Positions 47,397 to 58,977 of a stretch of DNA of 64,000 nucleotides are shown piece by piece. The notes beneath the pieces are model-generated. The model was not told the DNA's origin and ran no database searches. It saw only the letters and a program-made list of their open reading frames with translations. Origin of the DNA: Uranotaenia lowii (taxonomy: Eukaryota > Arthropoda > Insecta > Diptera > Culicidae); assembly GCF_029784155.1 (NCBI RefSeq), contig NC_073693.1, forward strand, positions 236,162,447 through 236,226,446. Reading direction: 5' to 3'. Numbering within the stretch: the stretch's first letter is position 1; every line of letters starts with the position of its first letter. The position numbers and the translations under genes were made by a program.

Positions 47397-49155
47397 CCTA
47401 TTGCTATAGTATATTTCTACAACACCTCTGCCACTTTCTCATGTGTTGTTTGTTCCGATGCGAAAAAATGAGATTTATTGTCATTATTTCTCTCATAACT
47501 CTTAAAGAAGTTGTTGGCCCACTTTCATGTCTTCAGATGAGAGTTCATCATAAATTGGCTTAACAATGAGCTTTCGTGTATTCGACAATTCAGATGGTAT
47601 ATTTTAACACCATTAAAAGCTTATTTACTTACAATTTTTCATGTTTATGGATATTTCTTAATTTTTTTTTTGAATATTTTAATTGGAAGGTTGATTAAAT
47701 TTCAATGGGTTTTGATGTGTTAGTTAATAATTTCCGTTGAAAGAAAACAGAGTTATGTAGCTTTAAAATATGGTTTTATTTTATCAAAAAAAATCGAAAC
47801 GAATCTGACTTGAAAAATAAAAATGTTAGAAATTTGAAAAAAAAACATGTGTTTAAAAGTCGTATAAATGAATCAAATTTTCAATTTTGGGAAAAAATCT
47901 GAATATCCCCGGAACAAATTTTCAGATAATAAAAAAAACCGTCAAATCTGAATCATTTTAAAACTGTTAAACTCCATATCACAAAAATTAGAGGTTAAAA
48001 GAAAAATCTGAAAAAGATTCGAGTCCAGGGCGACAAAACCTCCCAAATCAACCAACACAACATACGCACCGCAAATGCTGTTTTCTTAAGTTATTTTCTA
48101 TTCAATGAAAAAGTTTTATAAGTGGTAAGACGTTCTTTTTGATAAAATTCACTTCAAATATGTTTAAAAAAGAACTAATGTTCAAATTTTTAATTTCAAA
48201 TCAATACAACCGTATTTTCAAGTAAGGTTTTTTATATTATTTTCAAATAAATTAACCAAATTTTTTAGTCAAACTATGATTTTTTGTTGTAAATTCCTCA
48301 TAAGTTTGTCTTTGTTTTTCAATTCTAATTTTTTGTGTCCTGAATCCATTATCATCTCGGATGTCTATGAATCACTTTTTATAGAAAAAAATGTTCGTAC
48401 CTTTTGTCCTTTTCAAGACCCAATTTTTCAATTAACGGCAAAGTAATATCTGCTCAAAATTTGCGCTTTAAAATTAATAAACTTTTCACCTATTTTTATT
48501 ATTCAAGGCTTTTGGAGTCAAAGGGAGATTTAACGCTCAAAGTTACTGTGTCATCCATTTTTCATATAGTTTTCGAACATTTCTATTCTTTCGAATTTAA
48601 AGGCATTTAAATGAAATTCTATAAATTTGATAAAAAATCAACAGATATAGCCATGAAGAATTGTTTGGCTTTATTAACTCAAAGTTTTTCCCTTTTGGCT
48701 TTGAAGGCCTAATTTCAAATATTATTTTTGGACTCGATCATGATTTTTTAATTAATTTATAAATAGTTCGAAAAACAGTTCAAATTGGTTACTTTTATGG
48801 TTAATTTCTTGTTAAGTTATTGTGTACTTTGTATGTTTTTATAATATTTAAAAGGCGTATACTGTCTGTATGTCACGCTTAGACACGAAAACTAAATACA
48901 GAACTGATTATCGTGGAAATTGGTAAGAAGTAATTTTTGGGGACGAGAATTGTTCCTATGAAATTAGAAGCCACTGCTCCTCCAAAAAAGGAGGCCCCAA
49001 TACAAAGGGAAAAATCGAATTAAAACTCGGGTAATTCTTGGGAATGTATAAGAACTTGCAGGTATTAAATTCAAATCGGATTTTTTTTCAATCAAGAATT
49101 TAAATTTCAAATTCAAGCTATTACCGCAGAGTCAAAAAAAATTAAAAATTTTAAC
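47397..49155. other. AT-rich DNA with one interspersed-repeat fragment
   Basis: No gene. About 48,855-49,015 has the flavour of an interspersed repeat ('gcgtatactgtctgtatgtc', 'gaactgattatcgtggaaat', 'ctcctccaaaaaaggaggcc'), reminiscent of Helitron-type 5' regions, but no ends can be fixed. Confidence 0.4.
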
Positions 49156-49308
49156 TAACACATTGCGGACCAAATAGGAGAAATCTCGTTTTTTCGCTCA
49201 TCACATGTGTGCTAAACTTAGAAGCATAAAAACAAAATACTTTTCAATTCACAAAAAAACTGTATTTGTAGAATTTGGTCCAGTTGCTTTGCGGTCCATA
49301 ATGTGTTA
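49156..49308. mobile_element. Mini-MITE with TAACACATT termini
   Basis: TAACACATTGCGGACC at 49,156 is paired by an inverted TAACACATTATGGACC ending at 49,308. The length is 153 bp with no coding content. No clear target duplication beyond TA. Confidence 0.5.
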
Positions 49309-49494
49309 AGATAAGATTGCCATATAGTGTTTAAAAAAAACGGGAGATTTGAATAAGATGGAGAAAGTTAAAAAAAATTAATGTATGTACGATTTGGGTA
49401 TCTGGGCAAATAAAAAAAGTGCGGTGCATTTTTATCTGAAAATAAAATTTAAAAAATCGACAACTATTGCATAGGTCAGTTGTCTAAGATTTTA

Positions 49495-49612
49495 AGTCCA
49501 GGAGCAAACATCGCACACAGTTAAAGTTTTAAATGCTTTTCTCCAACTGCATCGTTGATAAAAAAAAATGCGAATGAAATGATGATGTCAAAAGATGTTG
49601 GATAGAAACAAA
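49495..49612 (+). mobile_element. Truncated, diverged copy of the SINE at 58,775
   Basis: 'GGAGCAAACATCGCACACAG', 'ccaactgcatcgttgata', 'gcgaatgaaatgatgatg' and 'gatagaaacaaaa' follow in the same order as in the body of the intact SINE at 58,842-58,960. The tRNA-like head is missing or badly eroded ('ataggtcagttg' near 49,471 may be its remnant). This second copy shows that the SINE is a dispersed family and not a single tRNA-like accident. Confidence 0.6.
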
Positions 49613-52536
49613 ATATGTCAACCAATGGTTAAGAAATAATCAGCATTACAACCTTTTTTTCTATTTTTTTTTGTATTTAAAGAAATTTTCATGGTTTCTA
49701 GCATACTTAATCTAAACTGTCAAGACAAAACAAATTTTTAAATACAGCTTTCATTAGGAATTTAGCTAACATTATCAACAGAAAAATAAATTTTGTAGTT
49801 ATACAGAAGTTTAGCATGGTTCTGTTAATTTGCTCATATGTTTTTGAGTTTTCTGTAATTTTTGATTGATTTTTTTTACCTTGAATTATAAGGTTTCTGA
49901 AAAAGATAGTCATCAAAAGTTATCCTTCTCAAGGATGGATTGGCTTCTAAAGGGTTAATCAACTATTTAATTAAAAATCATATTTTTTAAACTTTATTTT
50001 GGATACAAAAATACTTTTGGGAAACTGATTAGCTTACTTTTAATAGTTTATTTAAAAGTATATTTAAAAATATGATGCAAATTAAATATGTTAAAACTCT
50101 ATTCTTTTTTCCTAATAGCTTTGAAAGCATTACCTTGGTCCTCAAAGTTTGAGGGATTCATATCTGAACTAGTGAAATTAAGCCTAATATTTCGCTTTCT
50201 TGAAGAATGAATTCTCATTTCTTTTCATATTCAACCCAGCAGTCGCTCGTGATATGTAAAGCTGAGATAGGTTATGGAGTATTTTGGAGGAATTAAACTT
50301 CATTGAAATTAGATTTCGTGGTTTTTCGTAATATGTAAAGATGAAACAGCTTCTAAGCTCTTTAAAAAATTTTTGAATGTGAATTGCAATTCCCAATTTT
50401 AGAATATGAATTTTCTCTAAAAAGATAAGTGATGAAAGAAAAAAAAAGCATCTTATTTTTGTGTTGTGCCACTTAAAGTTATATTAATTTTTTTTTCAAT
50501 TCAAAACTACGTTGAAAAAAAGCGGAACATTTCGAGCAAAAAGCTGAACGGTGGAAAGTTTTCTAGAATAGCGGAACATGTCATGCTTTTGCGGCGGATG
50601 GTAACCCTAAATTAAAATTACTATCATTTTGCTTAACAATTAACAATTAACAATTTTTTTACAAAGATGATTTAATCAAACTGACTGGATTTTGATAACG
50701 AAATTTGTTTCAAGATCTGAAATTGCTTTCTTTTTTGACTCTGTTTTTATAAAATTATATTGTTAAATAAAAAAAAAGTATTTCTCACTTGTATGGATTC
50801 CCCACCGTCTTATAACATCTTTTGCCATATTTGGCTCCATTTGTTTGATCGTTTTTCGAGCTATGTCGAATTTTTTTTTTTGTTTTGAAAACAGTGATTT
50901 CATATTTGTAAACTACATTGAACAAATATGATTTTCAAGTAAATTTCTAGTTCAGTATAAAGATCATCATTTTAATAATTTATGAATGACTCATATGAAA
51001 TAGCATGCATTGAAAGCTTTTATTCTGATTTATTTTGAATCGTCTTCGTGTTTTTTTTCCTATTTCAAGCTTGTTTGATGATCATCGGTAAGAAAATGGT
51101 TTAAGGAATCAATTTCCTTATTCATTGTTTATTTTTGGTATTGTTAGTTTTTTTTTATTAAATTTTAATTCCGAAATTCCTTGTTTGTTGTTAAATTTTA
51201 AATTCGGAATCCCCCATAACCCGTCCCTCAATGGGGGACTTCTATGCTTTAAAATAATTTGTCAGAACGAGAAATATATTCTTAGTACAAGTACTTGGTA
51301 AGGGTCAAATCCAAACCGTTCTCTGCGTCGTTACAAGATTTACCGTTTACCCTCTTTTTCACATTTTGTAAGGCCCAATACAACAAACATGCCAGAAATT
51401 ATTGTGCAATCAGCGGATATATAAATCGTCTGCAGCAGAAAATCGTTCCATTTTTCCTGTTCGATCCAGAACATCCACAACAGCAACAAATCGAAGCAAT
51501 TTCCTTTCACATTTACTGTTATATTTTCTTCGCTCCCAAGAAACTTCACGACTTCAAAGGGAAGCAATTCCGGAAACGTACAACTTGTTCCATTGCATTA
51601 ATCCCCAGATGGTGGGGAATTTACTTCGGCTGAATCCTTTGGGATTTTCATACGGGAGTAAGACAGTTGGAAAAGTGGGGAAAGCCTAAGAAAAAGAGAC
51701 TTGGTAAAAAAAAAATCAGTAACGGCCCGTCAAACGATTTATGTGTTGTTCATTTTGCATGAATTGCGCTTTTTTTCTTCAGATTTTTCCTAAGGGCTAT
51801 GACACTATTAGACTTGAAATGTCTTACTCATAAAAAAAAACTTATTCTTCAATATTGAAGGGATATTTTTAAACAAATCAAAACGAGCAAGTGTAGAGTG
51901 TTAGAGGAAAGACAAGTTTTGAATGAAAAAAAAAACTATTGAGCTGCCCCTTGTTTCCTTTTTTTACTCATCCCAAACCTTCGGAATCATGTTGCGTTAT
52001 TGATCAAAATGCGTCAATTTTCAAATGGGCATCAACAGCCTGTTTCCATTGGATGGATTCAACCTGTTTGGATTATTTTCTCTCTTCTTTTAAACTACTG
52101 GGGAAGGAGAAATAGATCGTTTGAAGAAAAAATATTGAGAACATTTCCGAGGAGAAAATAAACGATTCGATAAGGGATGGGACTATCCCTGACGAGGCAG
52201 CAGAAAAACTGAGCAAAATAAAATGGAAGTAAAATACAAAATATCAATTGCAAGTACAGCATATAAATCTTTAAATTTGTTTGCCGGTAGAGAGAAATTC
52301 AAGAGAACCGAAGTAGAAAATCGAATGCATTCATGAAATGAAAGAAACTTCATTGACCATAAAAAGATATTTATTGAAAGTTGATGATAACCGCAAAATT
52401 GAGGGAAGACGATTCAAATTTCTTCCTCCATTCGATGATCGTAGATCTAAGGGACTTTATTTGAAAATTTGATAAAAATTTAAAATTCGCGTATAATATT
52501 CAGATTTTTCAGATTCAGATTCATATTTTAGATAAA
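49613..52536. other. AT-rich DNA without supportable genes
   Basis: The interval 51,290-51,700 is moderately GC-richer, with overlapping frames on both strands and no domain. Elsewhere poly(A)/(T) tracts dominate. Confidence 0.45.
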
Positions 52537-53495
52537 GATTTCAGATTCAGATTTCAGATTCAGATTTCAGATTCAGATTTCAGATTCAGATTTCAGATTC
52601 AGATTTCAGATTCAGATTTCAGATTCAGATTCAGATGTCAGATTCAGATTTCAGATTCAGATTTCAGATTCAGATTTCAGATTCAGATTTCAGATTCAGA
52701 TTTCAGATTCAGATTTCAGATTCAGATTTCAGATTCAGATTTCAGATTCAGATTTCAGATTCAGATTTCAGATTCAGATTTCAGATTCAGATTTCAGATT
52801 CAGATTTCAGATTCAGATGTCAGATTCAGATTTCAGATTCAGATTTCAGATTCAGATTTCAGATTCAGATTTCAGATTCAGATTTCAGATTCAGATTTCA
52901 GATTCAGATTTCAGATTCAGATTTCAGATTCAGATTTCAGATTCGGATTTCAGATTCAGATTTCAGATTCAGATTTCAGATTCAGATTTCAGATTCAGAT
53001 TTCAGATTCAGATTTCAGATTCAGATTTCAGATTCAGATTTCAGATTCAGATTTCAGATTCAGATTTCAGATTCAGATTTCAGATTCAGATTTCAGATTC
53101 AGATTTCAGATTCAGATTTCAGATTCAGATTTCAGATTCAGATTTCAGATTCAGATTTCAGATTCAGATTTCAGATTTCAGATTCAGATTTCAGATTTCA
53201 GATTTCAGATTTCAGATTTCAGATTTCAGATTTCAGATTTCAGATTTCAGATTTCAGATTTCAGATTTCAAATTTCAGATTCAGATTTCAGATTTCAGAT
53301 TTCAGATTTCAGATTTCAGATTTCAGATTTCAGATTCCAGATTTCAGATTTCAGATTTCAGATTTCAGATTTCAGATTTCAGATTTCAGATTTCAGATTT
53401 CAGATTTCAGATTTCAGATTTCAGATTTCAGATTTCAGATTTCAGATTTCAGATTTCAGATTTCAGATTTCAGATTTCAGATTTCAGATTCAGAT
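52537..53495. repeat. 13-bp array turning into a 7-bp array
   Basis: From 52,537 to about 53,180 the unit is TTTCAGATTCAGA (13 bp = 7 + 6). After a short mixed zone the array becomes TTTCAGA (7 bp) to about 53,485, with a few variants (GTCAGATTC at 52,636 and 52,818; GATTCCAGA near 53,333). The left margin is degenerate ('ttcatattttagataaaga'). Reading frames of 257-296 codons (SDSDFRFRFQIQ-like) arise because 13 bp advances one frame per unit; they are not genes. Confidence 0.97.
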
Positions 53496-54372
53496 TTTAT
53501 ATTAGGATTACAGTTCATGGTTTAAATTTATTCTGTCTTTTTCGGAATTTACATTTGTTTGATAAATTATTTTTTTTCTGGCTTTGTTGATTCTTTCTAT
53601 AAAACATGTTTAAGATCTACATTATGCTTCTTGTATTTTCCCCTTCTTCTGAAAATCACTCTCTTTAGCAGACGTTCAAGATCCATTATACTGAATTAAC
53701 CCATTTAAAGAAACTGTTAGCATTGAAATTACTAATGCAAAAAGGTGATTTCCTTCCGGAAGACTTCATCTGGCATTTAATTTTAATGCGAAAAAGTTTT
53801 TCGGGTGGATTTTCTGCCATTGCAATACCTACGTAGATTTTTATAAAGAAAAACGAGGGAGTAGAAAAAAATCGAGCGAATTCGTTTCCTTCCTACGCTT
53901 CGCCCTAAGATGCATCTTGGAACCGTGTGCAGATGGTTATGTTTAAACTTTTGCTGTTTTTTTTCTTGCCAACCGATCCACATTTATATCCTCTAGGAAA
54001 ACGATATGGATATTTCCCGGTTCAGGTTCGGCACTCTATTTTAACCAGCTGCAAACTTTGTTTTCGCGCAGGGAAAAAAATCACACAAGTGGGGGAGTTG
54101 AGCGCAGAAAAAACATCCCTCCAAATCGGAATCCGCAGCCTGGCCACGATTGTTTTTCTCATACAGTTTTTTTTCTCCATTCTGAGAACCGGGCTGATTC
54201 GCCTCGGGAAATACTTATCGCCTTTCTTGAATGCGTTCTCTAGTTATTTTTTTTCTTTTGGCAGTCTAACTAAACCGCTCACATTCACGAACTGACTGAA
54301 TCAGAGCCTTTTTTCCTACCTTCCTAGATACCTATTTCATTTTGCTTTTTTCGTCTCTTTTTCTTTTTGCAG
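53496..54372. other. Presumed intron upstream of the sidestep-like exon
   Basis: No exon recognised. The sequence ends in a strong pyrimidine tract (tttttcgtctctttttctttttgcag) directly before the exon at 54,373. This fits a 3' splice site. Confidence 0.55.
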
Positions 54373-54503
54373 ATCTGCCCACGCTCAAGCTCGAACTTGG
54401 CACCAACATGAACCCGGAAGACATCGAGGAAGGAGACGACGTGTACTTTGAATGTAAAGTGAATGCAAATCCGTCTGCATACAAAGTGGTGTGGAAGCAT
54501 AAT
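54373..54503 (+). CDS. Internal exon of a sidestep-like Ig-superfamily receptor
   Basis: A 131-bp exon lies between a polypyrimidine-AG acceptor (TTTTTGCAG) and a consensus donor (GTGAGT at 54,504). It enters in phase 1 and leaves in phase 0. The translation contains LPTLKLELGTNMNPEDIEEG, then DDVYFECKVNANPSAYKVVW and KHN. This is the start of an Ig domain: the B-strand Cys in YFEC, then the C-strand Trp in VVWKHN, with the LxLG...(I)EGDDVYFEC...NP..YKV.W.HN pattern that I associate with the insect Sidestep (Side) family of axon-guidance surface receptors, which pair with Beat proteins. The local codon use and GC content differ sharply from the AT-rich flanks. No other exon of the gene is visible, so both adjoining introns are at least several kilobases. 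Which Side paralogue it is cannot be told. Confidence 0.8.
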
Positions 54504-55729
54504 GTGAGTAGTACCCCATTTGGCGTTATAGTTTTTTCTATCATTTTTTTCTTGGTTTAGCAATTTTTATGTCGGTTCTGATGATTTTGAAAACCGTTTC
54601 TACCTTCCATCTTCTGGAATGATCATGTACCGGTAAAATGCTAACGTGAAAGATTTTTAGCGGTCACTTCATATTATTCTTAGAAATATCTTCGGAAGGT
54701 GTTTCTTCAAGTATGTATTTATTTTTTATTTTTTGATCGTCTATGGAAATCAACACTTTCATGATTGAAAAACAATCATAAAATAAGTTCAAAGTTTATG
54801 GTAAGGTAAACATATTCTTTTAAGGCAGATCATTCAACGAAAGTCATAAAAAACTATTATGTGTATTATAAGAAAAAATAATTTTGAAATAATTCTGACG
54901 ATGAAAACCTTTTGACAAAAATTTGATCCGTACAAAACAATTTGTCTCGCGCCGATTGACGATTAAAAAATCAATGTCATTTGATCGAAATAACATGTAG
55001 GTTATATATTATCATTCATTGAAGTAAGTGATTAAAAATTATTATGTGAAGTTTAGATTCAAATTACTCTTTGGATAGGTATTGCTATCTAAAATTCACT
55101 TTCTTATTTAAAACATTTCTAAGACACTCTGTTATTAGTTCTAATAAAAACAGCTTACTAACCGGTATTCAAAATTTCAAAAAGAAAAGATTCACTGAGA
55201 GCTAATTTATACAAGTGTTTTTATAAATTTTAAGCGTTGTTCATAAAAATCAATCATAGTGATTCAGAGCAATTGAATAAGTAGTCCATATGGAATCATA
55301 ACTGCTTCAAATTAGGAGAGTGATCCTACTTTGGAGGCAGACCCATAGATATATGATACTCAAATGTAAACCATGATGTTTTGAACTAAATACATGCTAT
55401 TATACCGCTATTTTCCGTCGAATGTAACTTTTCTTTAAATTCTTAATGTTTTTAAACAAGCTTAATTAGTGAAAGGCATTTTGAGATATGAGAATGAATA
55501 TGAAAATTCTCGTTATTCAACTATCGAAGCAAAAATTTAAAGAGAAGTCACAATCGCTGTGATGAATATGAGCTATTCTACACTGTTTTTCATTAAATAA
55601 ATGTTTCCCATGCACATGACAGTCATCTATTGGAATGATAAACTTTCCAAAAGGCGCTTCAGAAGCGTTGGACTTTTATTGGCAATCTCGCTGTCTTATG
55701 TTTCTTTTAACATAGTAACTATTAATTAA
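54504..55729. other. Presumed downstream intron, nothing recognised
   Basis: Starts with the GTGAGT donor. AT-rich with no repeat or exon that I can define. Confidence 0.5.
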
Positions 55730-57525
55730 TCTATATATATAAAAAGCAATTATCTGTATGTTTGTTTGTTTGTTTGTTTGTTTGTTTGTTTGTCCTCTAT
55801 AGACTCAGCCGCCTTAAGAGCTAGAGATCTGAAATTTGGCATGGATGCTCATAAGGACCAGGAATGATGAAAAATGTTTTTAGATTTTTGGACGACCCCT
55901 TCTGAAGGGGGTCGTCCATACAAGACAAATATTGTTTTCACGTTATTGACGTTATTTTCCGTCGGATTGTGATGAAAATTTGCACATGAGTGTTTTGAGA
56001 GACGAACAACCGATTACAGTTATCAAATTTAGGGTCAGGGGTCGGCAAAAAGGGTCGTCCATATTCACTGATTAATGTTTTTGCGATATTGGCGTTTTTA
56101 TACATCGTATTGTGATGAAAATTTGCACATGAGTGTTTTGAGAGACGAAAAATCCATTACAGTTATCAAATTTAGGGTCAGGGGTCGGCCAAAGGGGTCG
56201 TCCATATCCACTGATTAATGTTTTTTGCGATATTGGCTTTATTTTACATTGGATTGTGATGAAAATTTGCACATGAGTGTTTTGAGAGACGAGCAATCGA
56301 TTACAGTTATCAAATTTAGGGTCAGGGGTCGGCAAAAGGGGTCGTCCATATTCACTGATTAATGTTTTTGCGATATTGGCGTTATTATAGATCGTATTGT
56401 GATGAAAATTTGCACATGAGTGTTTTAAGAGACGAGCAATCGATTACAGTTATCAAATTTAGGGTCAGGGGTCGGCAAAAGGGGTCGTCCATATTCACTG
56501 ATTAATGTTTTTGCGATATTGGCGTTATTATAGATCGTATTGTGATGAAAATTTGCACATGAGTGTTTTGAGGGACGAGCAATCGATTTCAAGTTTCGAA
56601 TCACGGATCTGAAGTCGGCTGAAGGAGTCGTCCATACCCAACTTTAATGTTTTTGCGATTTTGACGTTATTCTACATTGGATTGAGATGAAAATTTCCGC
56701 ATAGGAGTTTTGAGGGACGCTCTTTTGCTTTCAAGTTTCAAATCTTGACTCAGGGGTCGGCAAAAGGGGTTATTATCTGTTCACTGTTTCTACGATATTC
56801 TCTTGATTGAGCATAGAATTGTAATGAAAATTGAAACATGGGAGTTTAACAAAAAAGATAACTGGTTTCAGGAGTCAAGTTTTGAATCGTGGTAAAAAAA
56901 AGGCCGTCCATGTTAGTTGCTCACTGTTTTCGCGATATTGTCGTGATCATGCATCGGATTGAGATGAAAATGTTCAGATGAGGGTTATAAACTATGAGCA
57001 ATTGCCTCCAGGTAGCATGTTCCGTGTCAAGGGTCGGCGAAAGGACGCCCTGTTCACTGTTTTCAAGTTCCTAACGTTATATTACATATAATTTGAAAAA
57101 AAAATGGCACAAGGGAGTTGTGAGGAACGTAAAATTGGTTTTAATTATCGAATTTCGGGCCACGGGACAGAAAAAGAGGGTTTCATTGAAAGTTCAGTGT
57201 TTTGTGCAATAATTTTGTTCGAGGCAGTTTATTGATACCAATTTAAATGTGAAGGTCAAGCAAAAGAGTCGTGCACATAAACAAATAGGACATGTTTCTG
57301 CCATAATGTCTAGATTTTGCAACCGATCGAGAAGAAAACACTCTCACATAAATTTTAATAAAAACCGTTTAATTTGAATTTCAAGTAATAGTAATAATAG
57401 CGACTTTAAACACTGTTGAATTTTTTCCCCAAAATTGTTGAAAGAATGTTTTGAATTCATTTTCTAAACTCATTTTGACGTACCAATGATTTAAAGCGAA
57501 ACGAAGTTCGTACGGGATCAGCTAG
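55730..57525 (+). mobile_element. Non-autonomous Helitron with internal tandem repeats
   Basis: It begins TCTATATATATAAAAAGCAA after a host A (55,729). It ends GGGATCAGCTAG before a host T (57,526), preceded by a small hairpin ACGAAGTTCGT (57,500-57,510), as expected for a Helitron 3' end. A (GTTT)n tract lies near the start (55,757-55,791). The body is built of about eight diverging ~143-bp units; the word GTCGGC recurs at 56,041, 56,184, 56,328, 56,471, 56,614 and 56,756. The first four are very similar and later ones decay. No Rep/helicase sequence. Confidence 0.7.
55890..57060 (+). repeat. ~143-bp tandem repeats within the Helitron
   Basis: Each unit runs through 'ggtcgtccatattcactgat', 'tttttgcgatattggcgtta', 'gtgatgaaaatttgcacatg', 'agtgttttgagagacgagca' and 'agggtcaggggtcggc'. 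Spacing of the last word is 143, 144, 143, 143 and 142 bp. Similarity is highest in the left half, so the unit expanded there most recently. Confidence 0.85.
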
Positions 57526-58763
57526 TGATTGATAAATCTCTAAACCCCATTTTTTCGCTGAAAAAGTCTCGTAAGTTTAGTCTTATATTACATTTCACTC
57601 TAGTTCCAAGAATAACTTCACGTTAAGGAACAATTTTTACATTTTTTGTCCAAAACATGCAGAACCACATTGGCTTAATAACTTATTTCAGTACTTTTCC
57701 GGTTGCAACCATAAAACTTATTTGTCGCTCGTCTGAAAGCGGGTTTTAGAAGGTTCATGAAATTCAATTCTGATTATTTATTTTATAAAGTAATAAATTG
57801 GAAACGGACATCGAATTATATATGGCAACAAACATTTTTTTCAATTATTTTTCCGTTGCCTGTGAAACAAGATTTAAATAAAAAAAATCAAAAACTTCGA
57901 AATTAAGGGAAACAATTTATTGTTTTTCCTGTGATTAGTTTTAATTAAACTTTACTTCTGAATTTATAAAGCATAATAAAACTAATTAAACTAATAAGAT
58001 CATTTCAATTATAAAAATGCTAAAAAAAACGTAAAATAATTTCAATAATGATAATGAATTTGAATTTTAGAATCACCAGTTGTTTCAGGATGTCCACAAT
58101 ACAAAAGCCCAAGCTCACATTTTTCACTTACTTTTCGATTTCTCTCCACCTTCCATTTCTGTTTAAGACTCACTTTTTCAGTAAATCATGAATAAAAGTT
58201 AATGTTAACAGGGTACAAAATTGAAGGATATTTCAATAGATTCAGAATTGAAAGCATTACATCACAATGCATTGTGATGTAAAGAGTTTATTTCTTTATA
58301 AAAAGTAAATGTTATGTGAGTGATTGAAATCACGACGTCATAACACTCTCCTTTTTAAATGTTTTGATCTGAAAATTTCATATTTCCGATTTGTACGTTA
58401 TCAAAAATGTAACGAAATAAGTTATGATTAAAAGTGAAATTTGAAAAATTCTTTTAAATGCAGTGTTTTTTTTTTGTGAATAATGAATCATAAAAACTAA
58501 GAACTGGAGAAATGCTGGGTGGTCTCCTTGAATGAGTCCTTTCTAAGCCATAATAATTCTACGTTCAATTTCATGTTTCGCTTAAATGCCAAAAATCAAA
58601 TAAAAGCCAAAGTTGAGCCAATCAATTCAAACCATATACAAAAAATTATCATTGTTGCTAATTTTTACCAAATGTTGAATATGAGGTTATTTGTAGTTTT
58701 AAATACTATCAAGATCAAAGGAAAAATATGAAAATCAAAATATTCTAACAAATTCAAAATAAC
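57526..58763. other. AT-rich DNA, nothing recognised
   Basis: Only short AT-rich frames. A small palindrome 'acatcacaatgcattgtgatgt' near 58,258-58,279 could form a hairpin. Confidence 0.45.
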
Positions 58764-58774
58764 AGCGATTGAAT
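58764..58774. repeat. SINE target-site duplication, left
   Basis: AGCGATTGAAT directly precedes the SINE and recurs exactly at 58,967-58,977. Confidence 0.8.
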
Positions 58775-58966
58775 CGGGCTTGTGATATAGCTCAGTTGGC
58801 AAGTCTGTTGCTTCCTGAGCCGATGTCCGCGAGTTCGAGCCCAAGAGTAAACATCGAACACAGTTGAACCGGATAGTTTTTCAATAACGATCCGCCAACT
58901 GCAACGTTGATAAAGTCACGAATGCCATAAAGATGGTAAAACGACTATAATCGAAACAAAAAAAAA
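58775..58966 (+). mobile_element. tRNA-derived SINE, intact insertion
   Basis: A 192-bp element between 11-bp perfect target duplications. The head is tRNA-like: box A TAGCTCAGTTGG at 58,788-58,799 and box B GAGTTCGAGCC at 58,831-58,841. The body (AAGAGTAAACATCGAACACA and onward) is also found at 49,495-49,612. The tail is 'cgaaacaaaaaaaa'. The combination of head, body, A-rich tail and target duplication defines a SINE moved by a LINE. Which LINE is unknown; the RTE at 60,840 ends in (TTAC)n and not poly(A), so it is not an obvious partner. Confidence 0.85.
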
Positions 58967-58977
58967 AGCGATTGAAT
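58967..58977. repeat. SINE target-site duplication, right
   Basis: AGCGATTGAAT, identical to 58,764-58,774. Its first A merges with the A-rich tail, so the exact boundary is uncertain by a base or two. Confidence 0.8.

Noticed and set aside
52635..53590. SDSDFRFRFQIQ-like frames of 257-296 codons
   Set aside because: A 13-bp unit without stops cycles through all three frames; the sequence is a simple tandem array.
58775..58850. Functional tRNA gene
   Set aside because: Boxes A and B are present, but there is no proper acceptor stem; the segment continues into a SINE body and A-rich tail with target duplications.
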